Assembly: GCA_922989275.2 (NCBI GenBank)
Contig: OV277863.1
Coordinates: 49,706,999-49,770,998, forward strand
Length of the DNA stretch: 64,000 bases
Reading direction: 5' to 3'
Source of the DNA: Gari tellinella
Taxonomy: Eukaryota; Mollusca; Bivalvia; Cardiida; Psammobiidae
Shown here in pieces: positions 11,775 through 21,949 of the stretch (positions are counted from its first letter, which is position 1; the number at the start of each line of letters is the position of its first letter). Made by a program: the position numbers and the translations under genes. The notes under the pieces are model-generated. The model worked only from the letters and a program-made list of their open reading frames with translations, searched no databases and was not told where the DNA came from.

Positions 11775-12080
11775 CATATGTCAGGCATATGACAACCGTT
11801 TTCGCTTAGCTTTAATACATAGAAAATGTACATATATAAGAAATTGCGCGTTTTAAACATCCATTTGGGCGGTTTTATGACTGTAAAACTATTGCTCCCG
11901 GATTAGGCAATGTCAAAGCAACACAACATAACAGTAAAAAATAACGAATTACAAGTTATATAGAGCATTAGGTAATAATACAACTATTATTTTTCATATT
12001 ACCCCTATAATAATAATTTGTCGTAAATGCAAAACTTGCGTGAATTAAACATTTGCGAATAAGGTATGCTGAGTCAAAGA

Positions 12081-12335
12081 CAGGGCTGCCATTTCTCCGG
12101 ATTTTTCCTTAATCTTCGGATTTTTTTCTAGAACATTATAGCTTAAAGCAGGCTGAAAGTAAAGCAGAATGCGCCATAAGGCGCACTCTGCTTTACTTCC
12201 AGCCTGCTTTAAGTAGCCACGTGTCAACAAAACTAGGAACATGCTATAGGGTAAAGGTACGATTCGTAAATTCGCATTTGAAAAATGCAAAATTGGAAAT
12301 CTTCGGATTTTTCATGTCAACTTATGGCAGCCCTG
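12081..12335. mobile_element. hAT-like MITE (CAGGGCTGCCAT ends) carrying hairpin B
   Basis: The ends are CAGGGCTGCCAT and ATGGCAGCCCTG. A direct CAAAGAC flanks both (7 of 8 positions alike as an 8 bp duplication), fitting hAT. Inside at 12142-12213 is the near-perfect hairpin B, with arms CTTAAAGCAGGCTG and CAGCCTGCTTTAAG. The same backbone at 45461-45797 carries hairpin A instead. It lies about 100 bp downstream of C1q gene 1. Confidence 0.8.
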
Positions 12336-12433
12336 CAAAGACAAGAATATCAAACATGTGTCTGACCGGCACAACGCTCATACATGTACATGTGATATGT
12401 CAATTGTCCACCGTCGCTAATTCTGTACTATCA

Positions 12434-13027
12434 CTAAGTCACAACTATCAGATTCACAGTGAGGAAATTCCATGCGTATCCAGTGTCATAAATGTTTGTA
12501 TCTCCGGAATCTTTCTCCACCCATAGCTTATCACCTTCCGCAAGATGATATGTCGATACCATGTTGTTATTATCACCCCAGGTTGCATCTCCCACAAAGA
12601 AAGACCCAAGCTGAAGTCCATTAACAATCAGTCTTATTGTTGTCCAATCAGCCGCCCACATTATTATGTTGGGAACGATTAAATATACACCAGAAACAGG
12701 CGCTGTGAACACGCCATTGCACTCGTCGTACGCGTTTCCAAGATTCAGTGAGATTTTGTTATATTTGATGACTCCTCCGTTCACCACGTTTTGTACACCA
12801 GCGTTGAATCCAGCGGCCACAGCGACGATTGGTGTTGTCTGTTTCTGTTCAAGTTCGGCCATGTTTTGATTCAAAGAGATCAGGTCATTCTCCATCTTAA
12901 TGAGCCTTGCAAGTAGTTTGTATTCATGCACAAATCTTGGACATTCTACTGTATCAGCTGACTCGTGCGGCAGTCCATGGATAGAGCAAGCTAACAAGAA
13001 GAAAAGGACGACCCTTACTGGTTCCAT
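12434..13027 (-). CDS. Secreted C1q-domain protein 1
   Basis: An intronless ORF of 197 residues. I start at the ATG at 13027: the frame stays open upstream to 13054, but that codon is GTG, and the chosen ATG has an AAAATGG context. Residues 1-18 (MEPVRVVLFFLLACSIHG) are a signal peptide. A short heptad-like stretch follows (ARLIKMENDLISLNQNMAEL). Then comes one C1q globular domain of about 130 residues, with the family's GVFTAPVSGVYLI strand and the end WNFLTVNLIVVT. There is no collagen region, so it is of the secreted globular-head type. Such proteins form trimers and serve as lectin-like recognition molecules in bivalve haemolymph or mucus; that role is family knowledge. It is a paralogue of the gene at 29122. 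Confidence 0.9.
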   Translation of the reverse strand: MEPVRVVLFFLLACSIHGLPHESADTVECPRFVHEYKLLARLIKMENDLISLNQNMAELEQKQTTPIVAVAAGFNAGVQNVVNGGVIKYNKISLNLGNAYDECNGVFTAPVSGVYLIVPNIIMWAADWTTIRLIVNGLQLGSFFVGDATWGDNNNMVSTYHLAEGDKLWVEKDSGDTNIYDTGYAWNFLTVNLIVVT

Positions 13028-13093
13028 TTTAAACTTATAACACGTGCCTTTCACGACCAGTTGATGACTGAAGTTTTCGTCTTATTCCAGAAG

Positions 13094-13101
13094 AATTTAT
13101 A
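13094..13101 (-). promoter_or_regulatory. TATA box of C1q gene 1
   Basis: TATAAATT on the minus strand lies 67 bp upstream of the ATG at 13027. Transcription would start near 13065 and leave a 5' leader of about 40 nt, which supports the ATG chosen and an intronless gene. Confidence 0.55.
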
Positions 13102-13340
13102 CTGCTGCTACAGCTGTCTAAATCGAACACTACATAAGAAATAATGCAAAACAAAATATGTGCAGGATAAATTCGAGATAAAAGTATTGCAGAAAGCAAC
13201 TAACGGAACTCATTAGTTTAACACGAATTCAGCTTATAAATGCCTTGGAGATAAATAATGAATTAATTGTTATGGCGCATGGAAAGATTTATCAGTGTAT
13301 CTCTGTCACAAACATTTATTCATTAAAAAAAGTAATTATA

Positions 13341-13540
13341 CTAGTACAATTATTCCCCATTGTAGCCAGTTCCGACGTTGCATAACACTTGGTCTGAAAA
13401 TATTTCAAACTGTTTGCTACCCTAACACAAACCAAATCTTTAGTATTTTCAAACGGCTATCAGGTTTTATTTACTTTCAATGCGTTTGTGCTTCATTTCG
13501 TTTTTAACGTGAACGAATAAAGAGTCTTTCATTGTACCTC
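13341..13540. mobile_element. Degenerate CAGTGGAGAA-type MITE
   Basis: It contains ACAATTATTCCCCATTGTAG, CAAACTGTTTGC and GCGTTTGTGCTTCATTTCG, in the same order as the intact element that starts at 13545. The hairpin has mostly lost its symmetry. It seems to be an older copy directly beside a younger one. Confidence 0.4.
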
Positions 13541-13544
13541 TGTA

Positions 13545-13790
13545 CAGTGGAGAATCTGTTATTCTTTCCCAATAAACGCGTTTACGCTAAAACTATTATT
13601 TCCAGTGCAACCAGTTTGGAGCCAGATCAGACGCCGGGTAACCCGGCGTCTGATCAGGCTCCAAACTGTTTGCCACCAAGATAAGCATGAAATATCAGAA
13701 TTGTCCAAAAGTTGTTCTTTTCTACGTTTTAGCGCTTTGCGTTTGCGTACGTTTGCGTTTCAACGGGAAAGAATAACAGATTCTCCACTG
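13545..13790 (+). mobile_element. CAGTGGAGAA-type MITE carrying hairpin A
   Basis: Perfect inverted ends of about 26 bp (CAGTGGAGAATCTG, then TTATTCTTTCCC) are flanked by TA on both sides (13543-13544 and 13791-13792). That fits a Tc1/mariner-type target. Hairpin A at 13610-13672 has arms with GATCAGACGCCGGG / CCCGGCGTCTGATC. It is the best-kept copy of this family in the window. Confidence 0.85.
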
Positions 13791-13864
13791 TAATTATTTA
13801 CCGATATTATCAATAAATGTAAATGTCAATACGGATTGCTGCGTACCAGACACAATACAGGGCA

Positions 13865-14060
13865 TACAGTCGAACTTCGATATCTCGATTCGTTTAACTC
13901 GAACTATCTGACAGTTCGACATATAAACTGCGTTATTTCGTGCTAGATTAAGTCAAACATACCCATATTTCAAAGTTAAAACGTGGCTTAGCCACGTTTT
14001 AACTTTGAAATACATGTATGCTCGACAAAATAGACTTCGATATATCGAAATTCGACTGTA
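13865..14060 (+). mobile_element. CAGTCGAACTTCGATAT-type MITE carrying hairpin D
   Basis: The inverted ends (CAGTCGAACTTCGATATCTC on the left) have TA at both borders. The centre is a hairpin at about 13964-14014, with TTTCAAAGTTAAAACGTGGC against its complement. Other copies are at 14811 (decayed), 21731 and 60568 (half). Confidence 0.85.
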
Positions 14061-14161
14061 TTTGAACTCCTCCCTTGTCAGATTATCATATTAATAAATT
14101 CTTTCAAGGCGATGACGTAATTATTTTTTTAAACCGTTGTTGTCTGTTTTAACTGCTTATA

Positions 14162-14369
14162 CATTGAGAAACGTTATTATTTCCCGTTTAAACGCAAACG
14201 AAACGCAATACACTCAAATAAGGAAAACTACAACTTTTTGACGATTGATATTTAGCTGAATGACAAACAGTTTGGAGCCTGATCAGACGCCGAATTACCC
14301 GGCGTCTGATCTGGCTCCAAACGTTTTGTACTGGAAAAAAAGGATTTAGTGTTAACGTGTTCTCCACTG
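14162..14369 (-). mobile_element. CAGTGGAGAA-type MITE carrying hairpin A, inverted
   Basis: The right end TTCTCCACTG is followed by TA. The left end is worn (CATTGAGAAACG). Hairpin A at 14263-14327 keeps GATCAGACGCCG / CGGCGTCTGATC. Orientation is opposite to the copy at 13545. Confidence 0.75.
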
Positions 14370-14417
14370 TATCTAATTTTAATATATTTTGACTATATAA
14401 ATATTGCAATTAGTACC

Positions 14418-14468
14418 AAATAGTTAGGGTCCTGGTCAGACGCCGCGTATCAGGATCTAAACTGATTT
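14418..14468. repeat. Truncated hairpin A
   Basis: One arm keeps GGTCAGACGCCGCG, and the partner arm is cut to ATCAGGATCTAAACTG. No MITE ends are clear. Confidence 0.5.
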
Positions 14469-14810
14469 CAAATAATTAATATATTCATGGAAAGGCAGTC
14501 AAAAGTGAAGTAGTTAAACGTATCGTCTGATGCTGTTGTCGAGTTCAGTTGATAAATCTAGACTGAAGACATATTTTTACGGGTGGTCAAACTGTTTTGA
14601 TCATGATCAGATACCATGTAACTGTTTTAGTTACAGTTTTATCTATTTCTCTCTCAGTTTATAACATACAAGAACATGATAAAAGTCTCATAATTCGGGG
14701 TCTAATTTGTGTCCGAAATGTTTGCAAATGTCATAAGGTGCGACATTGGCGGTAAACAACTTAATCCTGAATAATTGTTTTTTCTCGATTTGCTCCCTGT
14801 TAGCATATTG

Positions 14811-14946
14811 CAGTGGAACCTTGATAAATGGAACTCGCTTTATTACCCATAAATCATAATTGAAACGTGACTTAACCTTTTTAACTATGAAATACATAGT
14901 ATATATGAATCTAGCAATAACGAGTTATCAAGATGTTTGACCGTAT
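14811..14946. mobile_element. Decayed hairpin D MITE
   Basis: It shows GCAGTGGAACCTTGATAAAT at the left and TATCAAGATGTTTGACCGTA at the right, around a weak AACGTGACTT / AACTATGAAATAC hairpin. Confidence 0.4.
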
Positions 14947-15168
14947 TTTCAATATTCCTCATCTCAAAGTAATTTATATTGTTTTGCATATACATACACT
15001 TATAATACAATATAATCAGGTTTCTATATAATTAGTTCATGTGGACATTGCCGTCTAATTCAGAAATAAAAGCAAACTTCATTTTTAAGCTGATGAGACC
15101 CTTGCAGAGAAGTGGTTATGTTAATATTTTTTCAATATCTTTTTTCAATATAATTATGTTAATGTGTG

Positions 15169-15388
15169 CAGTGGAGAAAACGTTATTCTTTCCCAATAAA
15201 CACGTTTACGCTAAAACTATTATTTCCATTGCAAACAGTTTGGAGCCAGATCAGACTCCAAACTGTTTGCCGTCCAGGTTAAAACCAACATTCAGAACTG
15301 TCAAAAAGTTGTTATTTTCTTAATTTTAATGCACTGCGTTTGCGTTTCGTTTGCGTTTAAACGGGAAAGAATAACAGATTCTCCACTG
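15169..15388 (+). mobile_element. CAGTGGAGAA-type MITE with collapsed hairpin A
   Basis: The ends match the family and TA follows the right end. The hairpin at 15230-15271 has lost its whole central part: GTTTGGAGCCAGATCAGACT runs straight into the outer partner arm. The deletion removed about 35 bp around the axis. Confidence 0.8.
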
Positions 15389-15575
15389 TAAATGATGAAC
15401 GTAATTATTGTTTGGCAATGATACGAGCAAGCACAATTATTGGTTACCTACAGAGAAGAGCCCTTTCAGTCATATCATTTTGTCTTCGCATTTCCCATTA
15501 GTTATCCGATACTTGCTATTTATCTGGTTTTATGACGTTGAATTGTACAGACACGGCGCCAATAAAGTTTTGGAC

Positions 15576-15828
15576 TTAACCCTTTACCCAATAACCTATT
15601 TATGATATTAAAGACATGTGATCACTTAAAGCAGGTTGAAAGTAAAGCAGAATGTGCCCTTAAGGCACATTCTGCTTTACTTTCAGCCTGCTTTAAACAA
15701 CTATATTTTAGGCTATATAAAATATTTGTTATGGTAATTGTTCATGAGGGTATAAACTGGAACTATTTTCTTCAGCGGAGGAATAAATTAGATACGCTAA
15801 AAGTCGCTTCTATTGGGTAAAGGGTTAA
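15576..15828 (+). mobile_element. TTAA-type MITE (CCCTTTACCC ends) carrying hairpin B
   Basis: TTAA at 15576-15579 and 15825-15828 bounds inverted ends CCCTTTACCCAATA / TATTGGGTAAAGGG, a piggyBac-like signature. Hairpin B lies at 15625-15697. The copy at 34586-34837 has the same ends, hairpin and AAAGTCGCTTCTAT inner sequence, so the borders are secure. Confidence 0.9.
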
Positions 15829-15885
15829 ATGACATTATTAAGAATTTTGATAACGCATTTTATTGTACCATGTTTCGCATCAACT

Positions 15886-16119
15886 CTTATCCCTTTACTG
15901 CCATGATGTCATCCGTTTCAAACAATTTTCACCTGTTTTTATTTCTCAACCTCATATTTCATTTAGGTATTTTAACTTGAGAAATATTAAAAATGAGTGT
16001 CAAACAGTTTGGACCCTGTTTAGACGCCGCATTACGCAGCGTCTGCCCAGGACTAATACTGTTTAAAACTGGCTACATGTATTGTACTCCAGGAAAGTCA
16101 GTGAATGCGTTAAATGCGA
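15886..16119. mobile_element. Decayed TTAA-like MITE with hairpin A
   Basis: Hairpin A at 16001-16064 has arms CAAACAGTTTGGACCC and a worn partner. Possible ends are CCCTTTACTGCC at 15891 and a weakly complementary GTCAGTGAATGCGTT at about 16098. No clean TTAA remains. Confidence 0.45.
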
Positions 16120-16375
16120 TAATTTATAGCATTTAATAATTCTATAGGTGTTTCAGTACGACAGTATACTTGATCACATGAACGATGTGTTGGTTTTGAA
16201 CTTCTCTTTAAGACAAGAAATACATGCATTTCAAAATGTTTGAATCAATGCTTGCCTCAACATTCCTTCTACAATAGTATTCCATTATAATTACATCCCC
16301 TAAAACTATACATTTTGTGTTATTGGTACATATAAAATGCCACATTGCCTTATCCCGAGTTCAATATTCATTTTC

Positions 16376-16435
16376 CAACAGTTTGGATCCTGATTAGACG
16401 CAACGTAACGCGGCGTCTGATCAGGATTTAAACTC
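16376..16435. repeat. Hairpin A copy
   Basis: CAACAGTTTGGATCCTGATT and CGGCGTCTGATCAGG form a palindrome with a few mismatches. The upstream TTGCCTTATCCCGAGTTCAA also occurs near 23001, so this is part of another worn MITE. Confidence 0.65.
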
Positions 16436-16548
16436 TTATAGTTCAATTCTCTGTTAAAATTAACCACATTGCGGCACCTATAGTCACCGATTTGTATGAA
16501 ACTTGCATAATTTGTACCTCTATATATAAAATATATTTCCGGTATTCG

Positions 16549-16562
16549 GTTGCCATGGCAAC
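16549..16562. promoter_or_regulatory. Perfect RFX X-box (GTTGCCATGGCAAC)
   Basis: The 14 bp palindrome equals the RFX-factor consensus. A second perfect copy lies at about 37487-37500, inside a Helentron-like element. No gene start is near, so a regulatory role is unproven. Confidence 0.4.
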
Positions 16563-16730
16563 ACGAACACAATATTACCAAATATACACTGTATTTGGTG
16601 GCAAACCCATAACCGTTATAGAAAAAAATGTATATATTTCAGTTAAATGACATTTGTTTGTTACAATATCTCACATTGACAATAAATGACATGGTAGCAT
16701 TCAACTCAACATATACTCAAAAAATTAATT

Positions 16731-17410
16731 AAAGGGTCAGACCTTCTTTATTTCAACCGCCGTATGGTCATTAGTAGTCGTCGTAGAGCAAATTGGTTTT
16801 CAGATCTATGTTTCTCAACACCAGCAGTATCAATTTGTAAAGAAATGTTGTTGTTTTTTAAAAAAAATCAACTTCAAATTTGCAAAAAACACTATTTTTA
16901 CCCTAAAAATACACAATGTTGCTACCGACATGTCAAATGAAGTCCATATGATGCATCATTAACATTTCAAGTATGCCGTGTGTGTTTACGAGGCGCAGTG
17001 AACTAAACTGATCTCACCCTGAAAAAATTCCATTGATTTTGAATGGTAACGAAATCCACAATTTTTGAAAATTCGATAGTGTGCTTCGAAAACTTGTAGA
17101 ATTCGGTTGTGTTCACGCCAATACACAAACAAATGTGTCGTACAAATCGAAAAACTTTCGAGTAGGATAATAAAATTTCCAAGTTACAAAATTATCAACC
17201 CACTCTTTTTTTGGGGGGTCAAATATATATTTTTTGAAATTTTAGATTTATTCAATATGTAGCAAAATTTCAGAGACTATTTCCATTAGAACATTTTCTA
17301 GAAATGCGTTTCGATCAGCAAAACAGATGTTATTCCCCCATTGGTTGTTAGTTTGCATCATACAGCGGTTTTAAAAACGCTTAGTTGAAATAAAGAAGGC
17401 ATGCCCCTTT
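16731..17410. mobile_element. ~680 bp TIR element without ORF
   Basis: The ends AAAGGGTCAGACC and then TTCTTTATTTCAAC are matched in inverted order by GTTGAAATAAAGAAGGC and ATGCCCCTTT at 17384-17410. The core of 16 bp (CCTTCTTTATTTCAAC) is perfect. The interior is AT-rich with no coding sequence. Confidence 0.7.
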
Positions 17411-17578
17411 GATTATTTTGTTGGGTATATATCTGATTGGTACGCACGTGCAAGATTTAGGGATCGAACTACTGAAAGCAAGAAATCATGATTTCGGCAT
17501 ATTTTAAGGACTGGTACATGTAGAATGGGTATGCATCAAAATATCCCTTATAACAAGTAGCAAATGTGTTCTAAACTA

Positions 17579-18749
17579 CACTCACCCAAAAAGGTTCCTT
17601 TACACTTTTATTAAGAGAATATATCAGTAGCTCGTAGGCGTTATTTTCAATTGGTTACATTATATTGTTGGATTATCGTCGAGGTTTATTTTCTGTGTAG
17701 TCAAGCATACATGTAACAATATCTGTTTACCTTAGCCTCTAAACGGATAAAATATATTCATAGCGTTGCACGTGCACAGGCGTGCATGATTCAAATAGAG
17801 TCTCTACACCCGACAAAATTTAACAAGCGATCAGTGCAGGCAAGAAAAATTAAAATTTCGATATGTTCAAAAAGGCCACGTCAGAGTGACGCAGAGCGAA
17901 ACTTAGCTGTTGAATATGCTTCGGGTGGGGTTAAGGGTAACTGACGTCTCCGGGACGTTGGTTGCACCAAACAGACAATTTATAACGTCAAAAATAAGGT
18001 CAAAATCTTCTGGTCTGACAGAGATATTCAAAGATCCGGTCACCCCCGTGTAACAACGTTACGTGAGCACCGCATTATTACGTTGACGCACCTACGTAAT
18101 CGATTATTGACAGTATCCGTCAATATTTGGCGATATAGGATTCATGTACACGCGACCATAAATCGTATTAGACAGAACCCTCGAGTCCGTCGTCCGTACA
18201 CTGGGCACACGTTACAAGAGACTTTTTTTCCAGATTATGACGTTAACATCTAGCCTTAGCCCGGTTTGTCACCCGATTTAAACCCAATCGAGAACATTTG
18301 GGATGAGTTGCTTCGAAAATACAGGTCAAATTATGACATTCACGCAATTGGTGACCCCTAAAACGCATTCTAGCTGGAATAGCAGCGCCAGCCTAATAAG
18401 GTTACGTGCACTTCATGAGGCGACGTCTTCTGAGATGTATTCAGGTACATTGAGGTCACGGCGATTATTGACTGTGAAATGAACAGATTTCGTCAAATTA
18501 TTCGGTATTTCCAACCTTTCCAGGTAAATTCTGGCAAAGCTTTTTTCTCGCGTAATTTTGTTTTACACCCCTATACATTTAAATGGGTAAGAAAGTCATG
18601 AAATGATGATGACATTGGGACCAAAATCACACACCATCCTACAAAGTCGTTTAGCTTTTGATTATTTTAATAACCTTCTCATTATCGATTGACTGGGAGG
18701 AAATATAAATGCCTTAAGGCGGTGTAAAGGAACTTTTTTGAGTGAGTTG
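17579..18749 (+). mobile_element. Tc1/mariner-like transposon, defective
   Basis: Inverted ends of about 28 bp (left CACTCACCCAAAAAGGTTCC, right GGAACTTTTTTGAGTGAGTT) are flanked by TA at 17577-17578 and 18750-18751. Between them is a decayed transposase with an internal deletion. At about 1.17 kb it is shorter than the 1.3-1.7 kb usual for Tc1 elements. Confidence 0.85.
17880..18480 (+). pseudogene. Tc1-like transposase, catalytic core deleted
   Basis: Reading through stops and frameshifts, the first part resembles the paired-like N-terminal DNA-binding region of Tc1-type transposases (FGCTRQTIYNVKNK, then HPRVTTLREHRIITLTHLRN). It is followed by a linker ending RRPYTGHTLQ. The sequence then jumps to the C-terminal landmark SPDLNPIENIWDELLRKYR. 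The segment with the first two acidic catalytic residues is missing. The element cannot make its own enzyme but keeps both ends, so it could have been moved in trans. Confidence 0.8.
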
Positions 18750-18779
18750 TATTTGGGAATAAAACCTGTTGGATTAAGG

Positions 18780-20490
18780 TTGCTAAGTTGGTAACCATGG
18801 CAATAAAATTATCTTTTTGTCAATGTTGATATTTCCTACCTAAGTGAGAAGGATGGCTAAAATACATCTCTTTAATTGCTATTACCATATAGTATAGTAT
18901 TATAAAATGAGAATAGAAGACAGCACACCGAGGGCTTGGTGCAAAACTATTGTAACTCCCTCACAATTGTGAGGAAGTTACAATAGTTTTGCACCAAGCC
19001 CTCGACATGCACATATGTGTTGTTTGCTATGGTAACACTTACCAAAAGAACGTAATTTACAGAAAAAATTTGCCAACGAAAAATGCTGAATAATAACAAA
19101 CCCATTACCATTATCGGGTTTGCTAATCAGCATTATCATAAAAAGTATTCGCTGGACACATGAAAACGGCATTGTGTTACCTTAGTAACCACTCAACTCA
19201 ATTGCTAAATAAGAGCATTATATTTAAAATGTGAGTAAACGTCTAAAGAAAAAGTCAGAAACATGGCACTGTAGGTTTATTATCAGATTTTGCAAGTTAG
19301 CAGTGTGATATAAAATTTACTTTTAACATAAAAATAACATTTGGTTAACTTAACAATTACTCACAACGTATGCTAAAAACAACATTGTATAGAAAATATG
19401 CGTCAAATTCAAGGTGTATTTAGTTCAAGTACAACAACCAATCAGAACAAGGTTACTTAAGTGTCATTATCATGTTTGCAAGTTAAAATCGTCTAAACTT
19501 ATTACAACCAATGTATTTTAAGTTCATTATCAGGTTTGTAATTCAACATTTTCATACAAATATTCTTTATTTCATTTAAATAACATTTAATTACCTTAGC
19601 AACCACTAAAATATATGGTTTATTGAAAAATTGTATTGGAATCAGGTGTCAAATTCAAGTTTGTTTTCTTGAAGGCAAAATACAGCAACTTATTACTTTC
19701 GTTATCAGATTTAAAAGTTACCATTCACATACAAACGTCAACTTTAATGTTAAAAACACATTTGTTTACCTTAGCAATCACGGACAAATTAAGCTAAGAA
19801 AGAGTCTTTTATTGATGATATGTGTCAAAACCGAGATTTCATGGAGACAAAAAACAGCAAATTATTAGATTATGTTAGATTAATATCTTTAGCAGATTTG
19901 CTGCAAGTTAACATTGTTATTAAACTGTTCAGTTTTAATACAAAAATAACATTTGGTTGCCTTAGCAATTACACACTATTAATATCAAATAAGAGCATTG
20001 TATTGAAAAAGTCAACATTGAGATTGTCGGCAAAGTACATATAACCGTTCAATTTTGACACAAAAATAGCATTTGGTTACATTAGCAACCATACACTATT
20101 TATACTAAATAACAGGATTATATTAAACTTATGTTTCAAAATTGAGTTTTAGGCAAAGTACTGCAACCTTTTATGACAACCATTGTACGAGAAATTTAAC
20201 ATCAGGTTTGCAAGTTAACATTGTCATGGAAACATTCACTTTTAGAATGATACTAACCTTTGGTTACCTTAGCAACTAATACAAACTAATGCTAAATAAG
20301 AACATGGTGTTGAAAATATGTGTTAAATTCAAGATTTTTGTCAGAACCCTTGGAAGTTTCAATAACAGGTTTGCAAGTGAACATTGACATATATGAATTC
20401 ACGTTTAAAACTAAAAGAACATTCGGTATCCTAAGCAACCACTCATACTATATGCTGAGGGAGAGCTTAATATTTCAAATATGTGTCAAA
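18780..20490. repeat. Diverged tandem array with X-box-like motif in most units
   Basis: The phrase ACATTTGGTTACCTTAGCAA (or variants) recurs near 19177, 19346, 19591, 19765, 19956, 20077, 20263 and 20428, at spacings of 121-245 and mostly 165-190. Units also share CAAGTTAACATT and AATAAGAGCATT. GTTACCTTAGCAAC fits the RFX X-box pattern GTNRCC-NN-RGYAAC. The short ORFs have no coding character. Confidence 0.7.
18929..19004. repeat. Near-perfect 76 bp palindrome (hairpin E)
   Basis: CGAGGGCTTGGTGCAAAACT at the left is exactly complementary to the right end. The axis is in CACAATTGTG at about 18961-18971, and one base is inserted in one arm. It sits within the tandem array region and shares no sequence with hairpins A-D. 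Confidence 0.9.
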
Positions 20491-20559
20491 ATTTTACTTT
20501 ATGAAGGGAAACACAGTTGGCCTCATCAATTAACACGAGAGCAATGATGTACATAAATT

Positions 20560-20850
20560 CGCTCACCTGAGTATGTCAAACTTGATAGTTTATCTTGTGG
20601 GTGGTACAAAATCAAGGTTTAGACATAGTGACATACTTTTTATGAGACATGGACCTTTTTAATTTGACCTTAATTTTGTAAAGAAATTATTGGATCCAGT
20701 TCGATAACAAATGGTCCAACAAGAATATCGTTGGACACGATGGACGCTCCCCACAAAGAGATACACCAACGTATATCATGTTTAGTAGGTAAACGCAGTA
20801 TTAAGTTTCATCAACATCTGGTGTACCGTCCAGTAGATATGTCGGAAAAC
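20560..20850. other. Gap, possible Helentron-like remnant
   Basis: CGCTCACCTGAGTATGTC, TTTTTAATTTGACCTTAATT and GGTCCAACAAGAATATCG recall dispersed bivalve repeats. No borders were found and no gene is seen. Confidence 0.3.
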
Positions 20851-20852
20851 AC

Positions 20853-20877
20853 CATTCATTCATTCATTCATTCATTC
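20853..20877. repeat. (ATTC)n microsatellite
   Basis: About six perfect tandem ATTC units. Confidence 0.9.
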
Positions 20878-20956
20878 CAGTAGATATGCTTCAGACAAAA
20901 CGGATATTTTATAATAAAAAAAAGAGAGAGATAATTAAATATTGGGAGATGACAGA

Positions 20957-21147
20957 ATAATATACAGTTATGTCATGTGTGTTTGGGGAACAATCAAAAC
21001 TACTGGCCCGAGGTATCAGGGAAGACTTTCGAACTATTGCCCGAGTCCGATAGGCCGAGGGCAACAGTTCGAAATGTCTTCCCTGATAACGAGGACCAAT
21101 AGTTGTGACTGTTCCCCTAACACACATGAAATAACTGTTTTATTATC
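20957..21147. mobile_element. ~190 bp foldback element
   Basis: Nearly the whole length is an inverted repeat. The left arm (TTATGTCATGTGTGTTTGGG, then GGTATCAGGGAAGAC and GAACTATTGCCC) pairs with the right arm, which ends CTAACACACATGAAATAACTG. The loop is about 15 bases near 21045-21060. ORFs on both strands are palindrome readings. Confidence 0.85.
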
Positions 21148-21149
21148 TA

Positions 21150-21730
21150 ATACTCTATATAACTAATCTGAGCCAAAATACAAATGAAATAAAATTGTAA
21201 TATTCATTTTGAGTTTTCGCACGAATGAATAACACAGTGTTTGTTATTCATTTGTGGTTTTTTGACAGACATCTGATATAATGATCGGCGTCTTCTCGTA
21301 AGTTTACATCCGCACATTATTGTGATGTTCGTGTCCGTATAGTATTGGTTTTCGGTATAGAGGATAACGTTGGTGTGTAAATTACGAACTCGTCTCAATG
21401 ACTCTAGTATTATTATAAATAATAATAAAGCACAATTACCAGAAAATAGCAATGACACTTATTCAATACTTATTCACTTCATATCAACAACATCACAATA
21501 TCAATTCATTTATTCAGTACCGGAAAACTTCTCAATGACGGCCGGATTGTATTAGTTACACGGTATTTCGGCAGGGCGAAATACCATGTAACGAATTTAT
21601 TTCCAGTCTAGATCCAATACAAGAAAGAAAACATGCATAATCTGACAAAGTTTTACCGTCTTTACCCTAAAGTTGACACTTGAAATTGACATCAGTACAT
21701 TTCAAACTCACGCGCTATTCGATGGTTTAG
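21150..21730. other. Gap, nothing recognised
   Basis: AT-rich, with a short TATTATTATAAATAATAATA palindrome near 21408-21427. No gene or clear repeat was seen. Confidence 0.4.
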
Positions 21731-21940
21731 TACAATACAACTTCGACGATATCAGGAACTCGCATAAGTAGAATTTATCTGCATTCCTGCAGTTTAATGC
21801 AATAATTTCTAAACCGCGTTATGTCAAGCATATTCCGTATTTCAAGTTTTAAAGGTGGCAATGCCACCATTTAACTTTGAAATACGGATATGTTCGACTA
21901 AAATGAAATCAAGATAGACCCTATCGAAGATCGACTGTAT
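21731..21940. mobile_element. Hairpin D MITE, worn left end
   Basis: The right end CGAAGATCGACTGTA fits the family. The left end TACAATACAACTTCGACGAT is diverged. The hairpin centres on AAAGGTGGCAATGCCACCAT near 21860. Confidence 0.65.
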
Positions 21941-21949
21941 CTAACATGG

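Noticed and set aside
13028..13054. Extended start of C1q gene 1 at 13054
   Set aside because: The codon there is GTG. The first ATG is at 13027 and begins a good signal peptide.
18780..20490. CRISPR-like array
   Set aside because: Units are 120-245 bp, diverged throughout and without short identical repeats. This is eukaryotic DNA.
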